A DNA stretch of 64,000 nucleotides from Vallitalea pronyensis (GCF_018141445.1 NZ_CP058649.1:5971001-6035000); one strand, 5' to 3'; positions 16,921 to 27,039 are shown, counted from the first letter of the stretch. Numbers and translations are program-made. The notes: generated by a model not told the origin, from the letters alone.

Positions 16921-19900
16921 TTATTTATTTTCCAACATGTCAATTGGTGTATAGTATCTCACATAATCGACTTCCATAATGGAACCATCCGCAGCCTCTT
17001 CATCCAAGTAGCCAGCAAATCCTGGTAATACAGCTACAGATAAATAGATTTTAAGGAAATCTGGATCATATGGAATACTCTTCGTACTTCTAATCAGTTC
17101 ATCATTAACGAATACTTGATACGTATCACTGTTCTCAGGTGAATCCCATGGATCAATACCATTATTTTCACGTAACATACCACCAATTTTAACAAATTGG
17201 TTGCCAAAGGTTGCTTCACCCGTTCCTAATGGATAATACATATGATGGTTGGTCAAACGCAGCGGTTTACCATTCTCATCTTTTCCATGCCAATGTAAAT
17301 TGGTTGATAGTTCATAAGGATAATGACCTTCATTAAAGTCAAGCTCTAAGAATTTAGGTGATTCATAAAGCCCATTTTGAGTCATTGCCCAGAAACTCTG
17401 ATTTAAGCCTGTGGCTTCTGCAAGCTTGTAGGACGCTTCATAATAACCATACTTCATCATGGTCTCTCTTGTCATCACATTACCAGTAGTCCAAGTATGT
17501 TCAAAGGGATATTTATCAAGATGTTCTTTTCTAGTATGAATTTTGAACAGACCATCTGACACTTCCACATTCTCTGGTATTCTGGCACTGTGTGTGACTG
17601 GATTCCCTAAGACTCTATGGGCTGAATCCACAATCCACTTATCGGTTAAGTTGGCACTATAACCATCCACGGCTACATAGTCAAACTCGTCTACAAAAGC
17701 TAATCGCCAATTGACAGGCAGAGCTTCTGAAAAGACTTCATCACTTATTTGTCCGTCAACGGATGCAGCGATGACACTTAGCTTGATGTATCTGCCTGCT
17801 ACTTCTTCCGTAGGTGTAAAAGTTGGTGAAGTTGCCCCGCTAATTTTCTCAAATGCTCCGTTAGCAGTGTTCCCTACATACCACTGATATTGCGTTGCGT
17901 CAAGGTTTTCATTATAATTCAGTTCATGTGTGTATGTATAGGCAGCTTCAATCTTACCGTCTATCGCCACACCTTTGATATTTTCAGCATTAACCATCTG
18001 TCCAGTGACATGGACATGAGCTAATTGTGGTTTAACAATTTGCTTCTTGAATGGACCAATAACCTGGGAAAATACTTCTTCACCATGGCCATTGAGTTGC
18101 TCATTCTTAGGTGTTATGCCTACCTTAATGTATTTATCTTTATAGTCGCTGGTAATTACTTTGGTGATGTCTTCAAGTGAATGAACTAGACCAGACTCAA
18201 TTAACACCCAGCCAGAAGTTTTGTCGTTATCATCATCGTCATCATCATCTTCGTCGTCTTCATCGTCATCATCATCGTCATCTTCGTCTTCGTCGTCATC
18301 ATCATCGTCTTCTTTATCATCTTTTTGTTCATGTTTTTCAATTTCGTCATAATCATCCGTATAATACCATGCATACATGCTTTCACCTTCGCTGTCAAAG
18401 TTAGCATCATAATAATCATAAGTTGCTGTTAACGTATAATCAATCCATGGCTTTCCATTTAGTGTTACAGCTCTCGCTTCAGGTGCTTGATCATTCTCTG
18501 CAACAGGTCCCATCATCACTTCATCACTGGCACCAACGCCATTAGCATTTTGTGGTGTTACAACCAGCTTTATGTATTGATGACGATCCTCTTGTTGTAA
18601 CGTATATGTAATGGTATCCATAGCCGTTGTTGTCCCAGCACCCACTTCAACCCATTGATCTGTGTTTTTATGTTCCCCACGAAGCCACTTATAAGTGGTA
18701 CCATCTTCTAGGTCACCATTTATATCCATATAATCATAGGTTCCTTTTAATGTGTGTCCAGGTGCTAGACTGCCACCAAATTGAAGATTCTTAATATCAG
18801 GTAATACATCATAATCACCCATGCGCTCAAATTTTACTGCATCGGCTCGTATGACTTTACCCGTGGTGTTAATCAGCTTCACATAAGCTTCTTCGTCAGG
18901 TCTGAACTTAAAAGTCCCTAGTTCAATCCATGTACCGTTATTTTCTGATGTAAAACCTGTAAAATCCAGCAAACCGCTATGCTGCACATTGTTACCAGAG
19001 CCAATTTCAATGCCTGGCATAAGTACATTGTTATCATGATAGGCTGGATAATAGTAAGATACCTTATATTCCCCTACCAATGTCCCTGTCATATACCATT
19101 TACAATGAACACCTTTTATTTGATTCCATCGATGACTGCCCTGATAAGACTTACCACCATATGAACTTGAACCAAAGTTCTCACTCTCATAATAGTTCTT
19201 AAGACTTGCATTGTCAATAATATAGGTGCTGTCTATTGGTCCGATGACATTACTTTCTACCATGTCACCAACACTCAGTTGAGTCGCTTTATTTTTAGGT
19301 GTGATTCTTAGTTTTATATATTTACCACAATCACCATTAGCCGTAATGTATTGCATGAGTTTGTTATCAAGGGTCTCACCACTTTTCACAACCGTCCACT
19401 CTGCATCTACAGTATTGCTATCTGAGGTAACCCATTCAAATGTTGTGCCGTCTTCTTTGTCATTATTCACATCCGTATATGTATATGAACCGTTGATTCG
19501 ACTTAGTAAAAAGGGGTCGCCTTGTATATTTACATGGGTTGCCACTGGGGCTGCTTCGGGAAGTGCTGGGGCCACTAGCTTTCCAACAACATAGGACCTG
19601 GTATACCCATTAGGATATGTAGCACTATTATTTTTTGGTGTTATTTCTAACTTAATGTAATGGCCTTCGTCACCACTAGCAAGAACATAGTGTAAATCAT
19701 CATTACCCGTTACCGTTCCTGATGTTATGAGCTCCCAGTTTTTAGAAGCTAAATGGGTTGCCCGTAATAAACGATATTGGCTTCCTGCTTCCACATCACC
19801 ATTATCATCTGAATAATCATAACCACATACGAGGGTATCTTTCACGCTGTAACTCTCCGTTTTTGGCTCCACGACTAACTCTGTCGCTTGAGGTGGTGCA

Positions 19901-20790
19901 GGCAAATCCACAACGAATTTGGCTGAATCAAGTCTTAATTGTCTGACACTGCTGTCGTTATGTAATTCTAAATATTCATCTCCAGAACCTGTGAAGGTGT
20001 AAATACCAAGGTTCATGTAGCCATGATTACCACTTGCTAGATTCACATCTTGAGTATGTGTCTCACCACCTGCAACAACTGTTGCTGTAGCCTTTGTCGT
20101 ATTCCCAGAATGGATTAATCGGTTGAGTAACACCCTATAGCTACCAGGTTCTAAAGTTGGTGTCCACCTTCCATAACCATCCGCTGACTTACTATAGAGG
20201 TGATTAACACCATGTCGAGTTGGAAATGTTGAACCACCTGTTGTACTGACACCAAAGGTAACAGTAGGTGCAGATGTAAAGCCTTCATCCACATTATCAA
20301 TAATCACTGCTGTTGGTAAATTAGGATTCCATGTATTTTTTACCACAATGGTAGTTTCCGCCGTTTGGTCATCTACACCGACGGTCACTGTATAAGTAAT
20401 ATCTTCATCTGCAAGACCTATTCGGCTAGAATAAAATGTTACTGGAATATCATAGTAGTATTGACCACTATCTTCTCTTATACCTTCTGTTCCAGTTATG
20501 ATTTGATTATCCGCATAGATAGTGTCTAATACTACACTGTTTTCTTTCACCACAAAGGTGACGGTCTTTCCCTTAACCGATTCAACATCATTTGCATAAA
20601 TGCTGGTATCAACGGTTATTTCACCACTATCACTAACATTGTTAATTTCAGTTGTTGTGATGATGGGTGTTACTTGATTCCTTTCAACGCTATTAGGTGA
20701 AGCCTGAGCATTAACTTCCATATTAAAACCACTTAATTGATTAAGGACTAGAATTAATCCCAGTGTTCGTACCATCATTTTTTTTATCAT
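16921..20790 (-). CDS. Large secreted multidomain GH16 glycoside hydrolase
   Basis: 1289 residues from the ATG at 20790, which has AAGGAAGG upstream (an ATG 21 bases earlier lacks a site). A signal peptide spans 1-30. Then come a beta-sandwich, two golvesin/CBM-like domains (about 150-305 and 525-650) and several Ig-like repeats of about 100 residues marked by YDYxDxNGDxEDGT. A stretch at about 820-857 is almost pure Asp/Glu. The last 245 residues are GH16, with the catalytic ELDFNE (Glu1149, Asp1151, Glu1154). GH16 enzymes cut beta-glucans or galactans (laminarin, agar, carrageenan); which one cannot be read here. It follows another GH16-type gene and precedes the GH43-like gene. Confidence 0.88.
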   Translation of the reverse strand: MIKKMMVRTLGLILVLNQLSGFNMEVNAQASPNSVERNQVTPIITTTEINNVSDSGEITVDTSIYANDVESVKGKTVTFVVKENSVVLDTIYADNQIITGTEGIREDSGQYYYDIPVTFYSSRIGLADEDITYTVTVGVDDQTAETTIVVKNTWNPNLPTAVIIDNVDEGFTSAPTVTFGVSTTGGSTFPTRHGVNHLYSKSADGYGRWTPTLEPGSYRVLLNRLIHSGNTTKATATVVAGGETHTQDVNLASGNHGYMNLGIYTFTGSGDEYLELHNDSSVRQLRLDSAKFVVDLPAPPQATELVVEPKTESYSVKDTLVCGYDYSDDNGDVEAGSQYRLLRATHLASKNWELITSGTVTGNDDLHYVLASGDEGHYIKLEITPKNNSATYPNGYTRSYVVGKLVAPALPEAAPVATHVNIQGDPFLLSRINGSYTYTDVNNDKEDGTTFEWVTSDSNTVDAEWTVVKSGETLDNKLMQYITANGDCGKYIKLRITPKNKATQLSVGDMVESNVIGPIDSTYIIDNASLKNYYESENFGSSSYGGKSYQGSHRWNQIKGVHCKWYMTGTLVGEYKVSYYYPAYHDNNVLMPGIEIGSGNNVQHSGLLDFTGFTSENNGTWIELGTFKFRPDEEAYVKLINTTGKVIRADAVKFERMGDYDVLPDIKNLQFGGSLAPGHTLKGTYDYMDINGDLEDGTTYKWLRGEHKNTDQWVEVGAGTTTAMDTITYTLQQEDRHQYIKLVVTPQNANGVGASDEVMMGPVAENDQAPEARAVTLNGKPWIDYTLTATYDYYDANFDSEGESMYAWYYTDDYDEIEKHEQKDDKEDDDDDDEDEDDDDDDDEDDEDDDDDDDNDKTSGWVLIESGLVHSLEDITKVITSDYKDKYIKVGITPKNEQLNGHGEEVFSQVIGPFKKQIVKPQLAHVHVTGQMVNAENIKGVAIDGKIEAAYTYTHELNYNENLDATQYQWYVGNTANGAFEKISGATSPTFTPTEEVAGRYIKLSVIAASVDGQISDEVFSEALPVNWRLAFVDEFDYVAVDGYSANLTDKWIVDSAHRVLGNPVTHSARIPENVEVSDGLFKIHTRKEHLDKYPFEHTWTTGNVMTRETMMKYGYYEASYKLAEATGLNQSFWAMTQNGLYESPKFLELDFNEGHYPYELSTNLHWHGKDENGKPLRLTNHHMYYPLGTGEATFGNQFVKIGGMLRENNGIDPWDSPENSDTYQVFVNDELIRSTKSIPYDPDFLKIYLSVAVLPGFAGYLDEEAADGSIMEVDYVRYYTPIDMLENK

Positions 20791-20835
20791 CGTATACCCT
20801 TCCTTTATCATTCTTATTAAATTATGAAAAATACA

Positions 20836-22923
20836 TTATAAATGTCCTAATTTATGCAAACAATTAAAGTCGGTATTTGTGTTTACCCGATCCATCGTAA
20901 TTAAACAATAATGATCGGTATAGTTTAGTATCCTTCCAAAAGCTTCAACTAAAGCTTTAAGGGGCACATATATGCCATCGTTGATTCGCTGACACCTTTC
21001 CTTCATTTCTTGCTTATTCTTCTTATAGTAAAAATCATATGAACCTATCTTAAACCGAATCATATAATCTTGATAAAAAATGGTTATATGCTCTTCTTCA
21101 TCCATTTCTATAGTCCCTGCACCGAATACTGCCATCATCTCATTAAGAGGTACCATCACCGTGTCATTAACTTTTATGACCTTCTGCCTATAGTTAATTT
21201 TCACAGGTACACCAGATGAAAGAAGCTTATGACTACCTACTTTCATTAATATACTTTGATCTAATATTTGACGCACTTCTCTCGTATTATCCTTCTCAAA
21301 GATAACGGATTCAGCAGATAGGAACTCTTCTTCATTCTTTGTTAAACTATGCAGGTTTACATAAGACGATTTATCCAACGCAAAATAACCTAGATGGATA
21401 TGAGTTGAGTCACTTTTTTGGGATAGTTGTTTACGGGTACACCCTTTTGTATGATGAATGTCCACTTGTATGGCTTCTGCTCTGTTCTCATAGCAAACAT
21501 TGTAGAACCATACATGATATTGACCTGGTTCTTCTATACCTGGTCTATAGACGACGGTTGGTTCATTAGCAGTCAAACAACATCTACTACCACCTAATAA
21601 ACCAGCTAAGCCACTATTCTGCCAATGGTTACCGCTTTCAACATAATACCCGCTATCACCATGTGGACCAACACGAATTTCACCAAGATTCAAATATGGT
21701 TTTTCAATCTCTCCATCGAAAGTCGTTACATCTGTATACGTCTCTTCACCATCGACTTGCTGTAATGTGACACAATCAATCCATAGCTCACTACCAGCAT
21801 CCGCTTTGGAATTAAACATGATCTTGCATTCTCCAGATGTTATGCCTATATCCTTCAACAAGACCGTCTGCCATTGGTTGTTATCATCACTAGGGACGGA
21901 TAATTTGTACGTTTGTAAATGTTCACTTGAAATCACAATGGTATGACCTTTGCTGTCTGTTGTTTTCACTTTTGCTTCAAATGTGTATGTGCCAGCTGGA
22001 AGAAAAGATATTTTAAGCCATGTGTTGACGTCATAGTCCTGTTCATGATAATGTCGCAGTACATAATCCCCATCATAAGCCATATCTGTCTGTAACACCA
22101 TTGAAGCCTCTGGTTGATTGCCGCTTTTATACCAACCAATTGGTATGGATGTATCCTGTGGGTCCACATACTCAAAGCTTGAATTAACCACCATATTGAC
22201 ACCATTGAGAGGTAAATTATAATAGCGAAAATACGCCCAGGATGATTCCCCTGGCAGACTTTCAAGACAAATATGTCTATCAAAGTAATCACTTGCGAGA
22301 GCCGTTAACCATACATTTTGTGGCCCATAGAATTTGGGATTTTTTATACGTCGAATCAAAGTACCATTAAGATACCAATTCAGTTGATTTGGAAGCCACT
22401 CATAACCTAGAACAAAAGATTCTTTTGATGTATCAAACGGCTCATAATCCAAGGTCCCAATTTGCCCTCCTATGGTTTTCTGTCCACCAATGTAATAATG
22501 AAGATTCGTACCAATGAGGCTGGGTCTACCAGAATCTACCTCATAGCCATCAATTTCTAAGATGATATTTTTCTTTGGCATTGTGACCCCATCACCTCCA
22601 CCCATGCCCATTGACCAAAAGGATGAATGCAGCCCGCCTGTACCGCCAAAAAGTGTACCTTTTACTTCATAATAACCGTAACCAAATAAATCTTTGCTGA
22701 TCAAGCCTCCACCTGTGTATACGACTTGATCCTCTATGGTTTTATAATCCATACGAACAGTTAAACCATTAGCAATGGTAACGTTCTCTTCTTCGTTCAA
22801 ACCACCTAACCTTTCTCCCTCTCTGTAAATCCACCTTTCCTCAACGTGTTTTTTATCATGAAAATCCTCTTCAAAAGCCAGCATATATTGTGGATGAGGT
22901 TTAAAATATGAATCTGCTTTCAT
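20836..22923 (-). CDS. GH16-type hydrolase with CBM-like and copper-amine-oxidase-N-like domains
   Basis: 695 residues. The first 240 are GH16, with catalytic EIDGYE (Glu123, Asp125, Glu128) and the strands YGYYEVKGTLFGGTGGLHSSFW and TNLHYYIGG. Next come a jelly-roll carbohydrate-binding-like region (about 245-400), a golvesin-like domain (about 410-550) and two copper-amine-oxidase-N1-like repeats (VPVKINYRQKVIKVN, VPLKALVEAFGRILNY), stalk modules usually found outside the cell. No signal peptide is present: the start reads MKADSYFKPHPQ. A GGAGG lies 10 bases before the ATG. It may be cytoplasmic or leave the cell by another route. Confidence 0.82.
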   Translation of the reverse strand: MKADSYFKPHPQYMLAFEEDFHDKKHVEERWIYREGERLGGLNEEENVTIANGLTVRMDYKTIEDQVVYTGGGLISKDLFGYGYYEVKGTLFGGTGGLHSSFWSMGMGGGDGVTMPKKNIILEIDGYEVDSGRPSLIGTNLHYYIGGQKTIGGQIGTLDYEPFDTSKESFVLGYEWLPNQLNWYLNGTLIRRIKNPKFYGPQNVWLTALASDYFDRHICLESLPGESSWAYFRYYNLPLNGVNMVVNSSFEYVDPQDTSIPIGWYKSGNQPEASMVLQTDMAYDGDYVLRHYHEQDYDVNTWLKISFLPAGTYTFEAKVKTTDSKGHTIVISSEHLQTYKLSVPSDDNNQWQTVLLKDIGITSGECKIMFNSKADAGSELWIDCVTLQQVDGEETYTDVTTFDGEIEKPYLNLGEIRVGPHGDSGYYVESGNHWQNSGLAGLLGGSRCCLTANEPTVVYRPGIEEPGQYHVWFYNVCYENRAEAIQVDIHHTKGCTRKQLSQKSDSTHIHLGYFALDKSSYVNLHSLTKNEEEFLSAESVIFEKDNTREVRQILDQSILMKVGSHKLLSSGVPVKINYRQKVIKVNDTVMVPLNEMMAVFGAGTIEMDEEEHITIFYQDYMIRFKIGSYDFYYKKNKQEMKERCQRINDGIYVPLKALVEAFGRILNYTDHYCLITMDRVNTNTDFNCLHKLGHL

Positions 22924-22961
22924 CCTCCTGGTACCTCCATCATCAAAAATTGTAGGCTACA

Positions 22962-23004
22962 AATAAAATAAACCTGCAACAAGCCATCGCTGACCTGTTG
23001 CAGG
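22962..23004 (-). terminator. Stem-loop between binding-protein gene and GH16 gene
   Basis: CCTGCAACA (22973-22981) pairs with TGTTGCAGG (22996-23004); T-rich sequence follows on the minus strand. It lies inside the operon, so it probably ends part of the transcripts or protects the upstream mRNA, lowering hydrolase expression relative to the binding protein. Confidence 0.7.
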
Positions 23005-23025
23005 ATGATACCTGTTCGATACCTG

Positions 23026-24639
23026 TTATTTCAAGGATTTTTCAATATAGGCATTCATTTGTTCCACATAGTCTGAACCACCTTTTTCATACCATTTTGC
23101 AAGTGCCTCATCGTATGCATCAACACTTAATTCGCCAAGTATAATCTGTGTAACGGTATTATTCATGGTTGTTGAATAATCAATGTACGCTGGTTCAAGA
23201 GCTGCATTTGGTACATAGTCACCACCAATTGAAGGCATGACACTAGCAATAGCCATATCAATGTGACTCTGTACTTTCGCTTTTTCGTCTGGACTTAAAC
23301 TTAAGTTAAGGAATATCTGTGCATCCCCAGCTCGCCTTACAAATCGACCGTTCCATCCAATACCTTCACCTTTTTCCATATAAGGATCTAGAGGTGATGG
23401 TTGACCATCAACCATTTCAAAACCAACGCCTTCTCCACCCCATAACAATTGTTCGTAGTAGAAATCATCAGATAACATATAGTCAAGAATGTCAACAACC
23501 AGTTGAGGATTTTCTGCGCTCTTCGTTATAGCCCATCCTCCCCAAGCACCTGATGCCATGGTACCACCAACAACTTTTCCATACTCTTCGTTAATAATAC
23601 CTGGGATATAAATCATTTCAGCGTCGGGATTAAGTTCTAAAGCTTTGTTAATTCTTAACTTCACATGACCTGGGAAAGTAACCATCATACCGTATGTCCC
23701 TTGAACAAATTTTGTTGTTAACTGATTGTTCTTAAGTATTGGCCACTCAACATCAAAATAACCTGCTGTATATTCATCTTGTAAATATTGAAGATAGGCT
23801 TTGAACTTGGTAGTGTCTTTATCTAACCGCATGTCCATGTACTCATATGAGCCACTATCAGCTTTTTGCCATCCCAGAACGCCAAAAGCTCCCCCAATAA
23901 CATCAGAATTTCCAAATAGACTGACCATTTCTCCAGTAGGTGTTGCTGACAAGGCTAAACCATAGGTATCATCTACACCATTGCCATCAGGGTCATCTGT
24001 TTTGAACTTCCTGTTGATTTCATTGAACTTTTCAAGTGTAATGGGTTCGCCTTCCACTAAATCAATCCCAATAGCGTCAAGCCAATCTTTTCTAATGGCA
24101 AACCCATCAGCACGTACAACAGATGATCTTGGAATACCAAAGACTTGGTCATCTTCAAGCAACTTAAATGCATTCCAGCTTGATTCAAGTGTATAAGCTT
24201 TAATGTTTTCTGCACTTTCAATAAACGTATTAATTGGAACAATACTGCCTACTGAAGCGGCATCTTTAAGTAACGTATCTTTGGCATTATCGAATAATAT
24301 AGCATCTGGTAAATCACCGGATACAAAGGTTAATTGAAGTCTTTCTGCATAATTTGCTGATGGGGGTACTTCAATTTCAAGTTCTACATTGAATTTTTCT
24401 TCAATCATTGCAAGAGTATTTCTTCCAATAAGTGTGTTCTCAGGTGTCCCCATATTCGCCATCAAACGAATTTTAACAGGTTTGTTGTTCTTGGCGTTGT
24501 TATCGTTTCCGTCAGCTACTGAATTCCCACTAACTTTTTCACCATTTGAACCACTATCCTTTTCAGATGTTTGACCACACCCTGCCAACATGGATATTGT
24601 CAGCACAACTACCATTAGCATGACTCCTAATTTTTTCAT
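23026..24639 (-). CDS. LplA-type carbohydrate-binding lipoprotein
   Basis: 537 residues. Lipoprotein signal with lipobox LAGC, then a Ser/Asn/Asp-rich spacer. The mature part is the large family 1 binding protein of the LplA/YtcQ type: VKIRLMANMGTPENTLIGRNTL, FVSGDLPDAILF, DDPDGNGVDDTYGLALS and GGWAITKSAENPQLVVDILDYML. It catches oligosaccharides outside the cell for the LplB/LplC permeases encoded upstream. The ligand is probably a product of the GH16 enzymes of the same operon. Confidence 0.92.
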   Translation of the reverse strand: MKKLGVMLMVVVLTISMLAGCGQTSEKDSGSNGEKVSGNSVADGNDNNAKNNKPVKIRLMANMGTPENTLIGRNTLAMIEEKFNVELEIEVPPSANYAERLQLTFVSGDLPDAILFDNAKDTLLKDAASVGSIVPINTFIESAENIKAYTLESSWNAFKLLEDDQVFGIPRSSVVRADGFAIRKDWLDAIGIDLVEGEPITLEKFNEINRKFKTDDPDGNGVDDTYGLALSATPTGEMVSLFGNSDVIGGAFGVLGWQKADSGSYEYMDMRLDKDTTKFKAYLQYLQDEYTAGYFDVEWPILKNNQLTTKFVQGTYGMMVTFPGHVKLRINKALELNPDAEMIYIPGIINEEYGKVVGGTMASGAWGGWAITKSAENPQLVVDILDYMLSDDFYYEQLLWGGEGVGFEMVDGQPSPLDPYMEKGEGIGWNGRFVRRAGDAQIFLNLSLSPDEKAKVQSHIDMAIASVMPSIGGDYVPNAALEPAYIDYSTTMNNTVTQIILGELSVDAYDEALAKWYEKGGSDYVEQMNAYIEKSLK

Positions 24640-24731
24640 TTCTCTTCTCCTTCTCTCTGATTATTTAACTTTAACATAATACTTACTCTGTTGCATGCTT
24701 CAACACATCAACGATAAAGTATTATTGACTG

Positions 24732-25631
24732 TTAACCTTTTACTGCCCCTACCATGACGCCTTTGACAAAATACTTCTGAATAAATGGATAAACCATGAT
24801 AATGGGTAAAATCACCACAATTAATGAAGCATATTGAATGGATACGGCTGGTACGGCATCTGGTTCTAACTCTGCCAGGTTACCGCCTGCTGATGAAAAA
24901 GCTGCATCAGCTGCCATGATAATCTGTCTAAGATATAACTGAAGAGGCCATTTGTCAATATCTCGAATATAAACAACGCCTTGAAAATAACTGTTCCAAT
25001 AAAGTACTGCTTGAAATAATCCAATAGCCGCTAGTGCAGGCTTTGATAATGGTAAGATAATTTTTAAAAATGTATGAATTTCTGATGCACCATCGACTCT
25101 TGCTGACTCTACAAGGCTATTGGGTATGGATTCAAAAAAGCTTTTCATAAGTATTAAATAGTAAATAGGCAGTATAGATGGAAATATCAAAGCCCACAAC
25201 GTGTTATAAAGCCCAATGCCTTTCATGACTAGGAAACTCGGTATAATCCCTGCACTGAAAACAAATACAACTAAATAGTAGGTCATAAATATCTTTTTAC
25301 CTTTTAGCTCAGGTCTTGATAAAGGATAAGCAGTCAGTGTCATTAAGAATAGGGATAATACAGTCCCCACAATGGTTACAAATAAAGTATTGCCATAACT
25401 TTTGTACATTAATGGACTACTAAATACAATACGAAAAGCATCGAAATTTAGATCTTGAGGAAAAATCATCAATGGATTTTTCAAAAAAGCTGTATGACTA
25501 CTAAAGGCTACAGCAATCACATTCATAAATGGATACAACATGATGACACAGACTAGGAACACCAAACCATAGGATGTTATCACCAGGGATAGGTCACTCC
25601 ATGATATTTTTTTGACGGAAACTTTACCCAT
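24732..25631 (-). CDS. LplC/YtcP-type carbohydrate ABC permease
   Basis: About 299 residues and six spans; span 1 is GLVFLVCVIMLYPFMNVIAVAF. The EAA loop reads ESARVDGASEIHTFLKIILPLSKP, and the end KYFVKGVMVGAVKG is typical of this subfamily. The ATG at 25631 overlaps the lplB stop as TGATG, so translation is coupled; two GTG codons just upstream are alternatives. No ATPase gene is in the operon, as is usual for this family, which shares an MsmK-like ATPase encoded elsewhere. Confidence 0.92.
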   Translation of the reverse strand: MGKVSVKKISWSDLSLVITSYGLVFLVCVIMLYPFMNVIAVAFSSHTAFLKNPLMIFPQDLNFDAFRIVFSSPLMYKSYGNTLFVTIVGTVLSLFLMTLTAYPLSRPELKGKKIFMTYYLVVFVFSAGIIPSFLVMKGIGLYNTLWALIFPSILPIYYLILMKSFFESIPNSLVESARVDGASEIHTFLKIILPLSKPALAAIGLFQAVLYWNSYFQGVVYIRDIDKWPLQLYLRQIIMAADAAFSSAGGNLAELEPDAVPAVSIQYASLIVVILPIIMVYPFIQKYFVKGVMVGAVKG

Positions 25632-26569
25632 CACCACAAACCACCTTCCTCTCTCATGGATTTTGCAATCTTATTGGTTGTTAATATCAAAACTAAAGCA
25701 ATGATGGATTCAAACATCCCAATAGCTGAGGCATAGCTGAACCTTCCCATCTGAAGACCCGTTCTATAGACATATGTCTGAAGGATGTCACCTACTTCGA
25801 ATACAGGTGAACTGATAAATAACAACACTTGCTCAAATCCTGTTCTAATGGTTGAGCCTACACTAATAATTAATACGATAACTGCCGTTGGCATAATGCC
25901 AGGAATGGTAATTTTCAGAAGACACTTCCACCTGTTCGCACCATCTATCTTTGCCGCTTCATAGAGCTGCTGGTCAATCCCCGTCAAGGCTGCCATATAA
26001 ATAACTGTTCCATAACCTGCCTCTTTGAATAGGCTACTACCAACCAAAATGCCTCTAAACCATTCTTTACTCTGTAAAAACGGGATAGGCTCCGCACCAA
26101 ACATCCCTAAAACCGTGTTCACTGGACCACCGTTAACCGTTAAAAGAAACTGGAAAATCCCAGCGATAACTACCCACGAAATAAAGTGGGGCAGATATAC
26201 AATTGTCTGAGCTACTTTTTTGGCTCTTATAAGCCTAATTTCGTTCAATAGAAGAGCTAGAATGATGGGAGCTGGAAATCCAACAATAATGCGATAGAAA
26301 GTAATGATGATTGTATTCTTAAAGACTCCCCAGAACTCTGAAGATTCAAAAAGCAAATATTTGAAGTGCTTAAGTCCCACCCATGGACTATCAATGATAC
26401 CTGTATTAATGCTATAATCTTTAAATGCTATGATATTCCCTAACATTGGCAAGTACTTGAAGATGAATAATATCAGTATTGATGGCAGCAAAAAAGCATA
26501 AAGCCATTTGTGTTTCATGATATCATGCAAGTTCTTCTTCATCCTTGTCCTTCTTGATATGTCACTCAT
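25631..26569 (-). CDS. LplB-type carbohydrate ABC permease
   Basis: About 312 residues, six spans, with the family phrases WLYAFLLPSILILFIFKYLPMLG, NIIAFKDYS, SPWVGLKHFKYL and the EAA loop YEAAKIDGANRWKCLLKITIPGI. The ATG at 26569 has AGGAG 7 bases upstream, better than an earlier in-frame codon 48 bases before. It is the first gene of the GH16/GH43 operon and pairs with LplC. Confidence 0.92.
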   Translation of the reverse strand: MSDISRRTRMKKNLHDIMKHKWLYAFLLPSILILFIFKYLPMLGNIIAFKDYSINTGIIDSPWVGLKHFKYLLFESSEFWGVFKNTIIITFYRIIVGFPAPIILALLLNEIRLIRAKKVAQTIVYLPHFISWVVIAGIFQFLLTVNGGPVNTVLGMFGAEPIPFLQSKEWFRGILVGSSLFKEAGYGTVIYMAALTGIDQQLYEAAKIDGANRWKCLLKITIPGIMPTAVIVLIISVGSTIRTGFEQVLLFISSPVFEVGDILQTYVYRTGLQMGRFSYASAIGMFESIIALVLILTTNKIAKSMREEGGLW

Positions 26570-26739
26570 TTGAACACTCCTAATCTCTTTATTTACATTT
26601 ATTGTATCGAAAATCAATGCCTAACATAATGTCTTGATTAGAGAATATGGTTCACCTTTTTTACTCATTTCTTTTACCCTTACGCTAAACGTCACTTTTT
26701 TTATTCTCATAGTATTCATTTTTTATACTTAGCATCATG

Positions 26740-26985
26740 CACAGTACAAAAGTGACTTCGTCACGCTTTATTTTAGCAGTAACTTGCATTTTCAGAAGTT
26801 ATTTTTGTACTGCGCATCAAGATTTTCTCGTTCACGAGAAATATCTGCGCATAAATTCAATTCTTTTTTTCTTGTTGGATAGGAGAACTTTCGTGTCCAA
26901 CAAGAAAAGTATGCTTTGCATACGTTTCAGGCGGTATAGAAAAGTAGGATCCATTGCGAGCAAGATACCGTACTTTCCTATACCA
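26740..26985. repeat. Tandem array of five stem-loops upstream of lplB
   Basis: Successive inverted repeats fill this space: CAGTACAAAA/TTTTGTACTG (from 26742 to 26811) enclosing two small hairpins GTGAC-TTC-GTCAC and TAACTT/AAGTTA; GATTTTCTCG with its near-complement around 26820-26850, framed by GCGCA/TGCGC; TTTCTTGTTGGA/TCCAACAAGAAA (about 26867-26907); GTATGC-TTT-GCATAC; and GGTATAGAAAAGTA/TACTTTCCTATACC (one mismatch, 26933-26984). No protein gene is supported. It may be a mobile intergenic repeat or a structured RNA. Confidence 0.65.
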
Positions 26986-27019
26986 CAAAAAAACACCTGA
27001 ATCCTATGACTCAGGTGTT
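26985..27019 (-). terminator. Terminator of the YesMN-type operon
   Basis: AACACCTGA (26992-27000) and TCAGGTGTT (27011-27019), followed on the minus strand by a run of eight T. It ends transcription 20 bases after the kinase stop. Confidence 0.9.
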
Positions 27020-27039
27020 ACGATCGTTACTATCTACAT

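Noticed and set aside
18177..18404. Histidine/arginine-rich open frame on the plus strand
   Set aside because: It is the reverse reading of the Asp/Glu codons of the GH16 protein; no start site and opposite to a long real gene.
16921..22923. Degenerate duplication of one GH16 gene
   Set aside because: Both have intact ExDxxE motifs but opposite domain order and different accessory modules, so they are separate enzymes.
26740..26985. CRISPR array or tRNA-like cloverleaf
   Set aside because: The hairpins differ from each other and there are no equal-length spacers; no tRNA consensus loops were found.
26737..27000. 87-codon open frame on the plus strand
   Set aside because: Falls in the stem-loop array; its composition follows the inverted repeats and it has no ribosome binding site.
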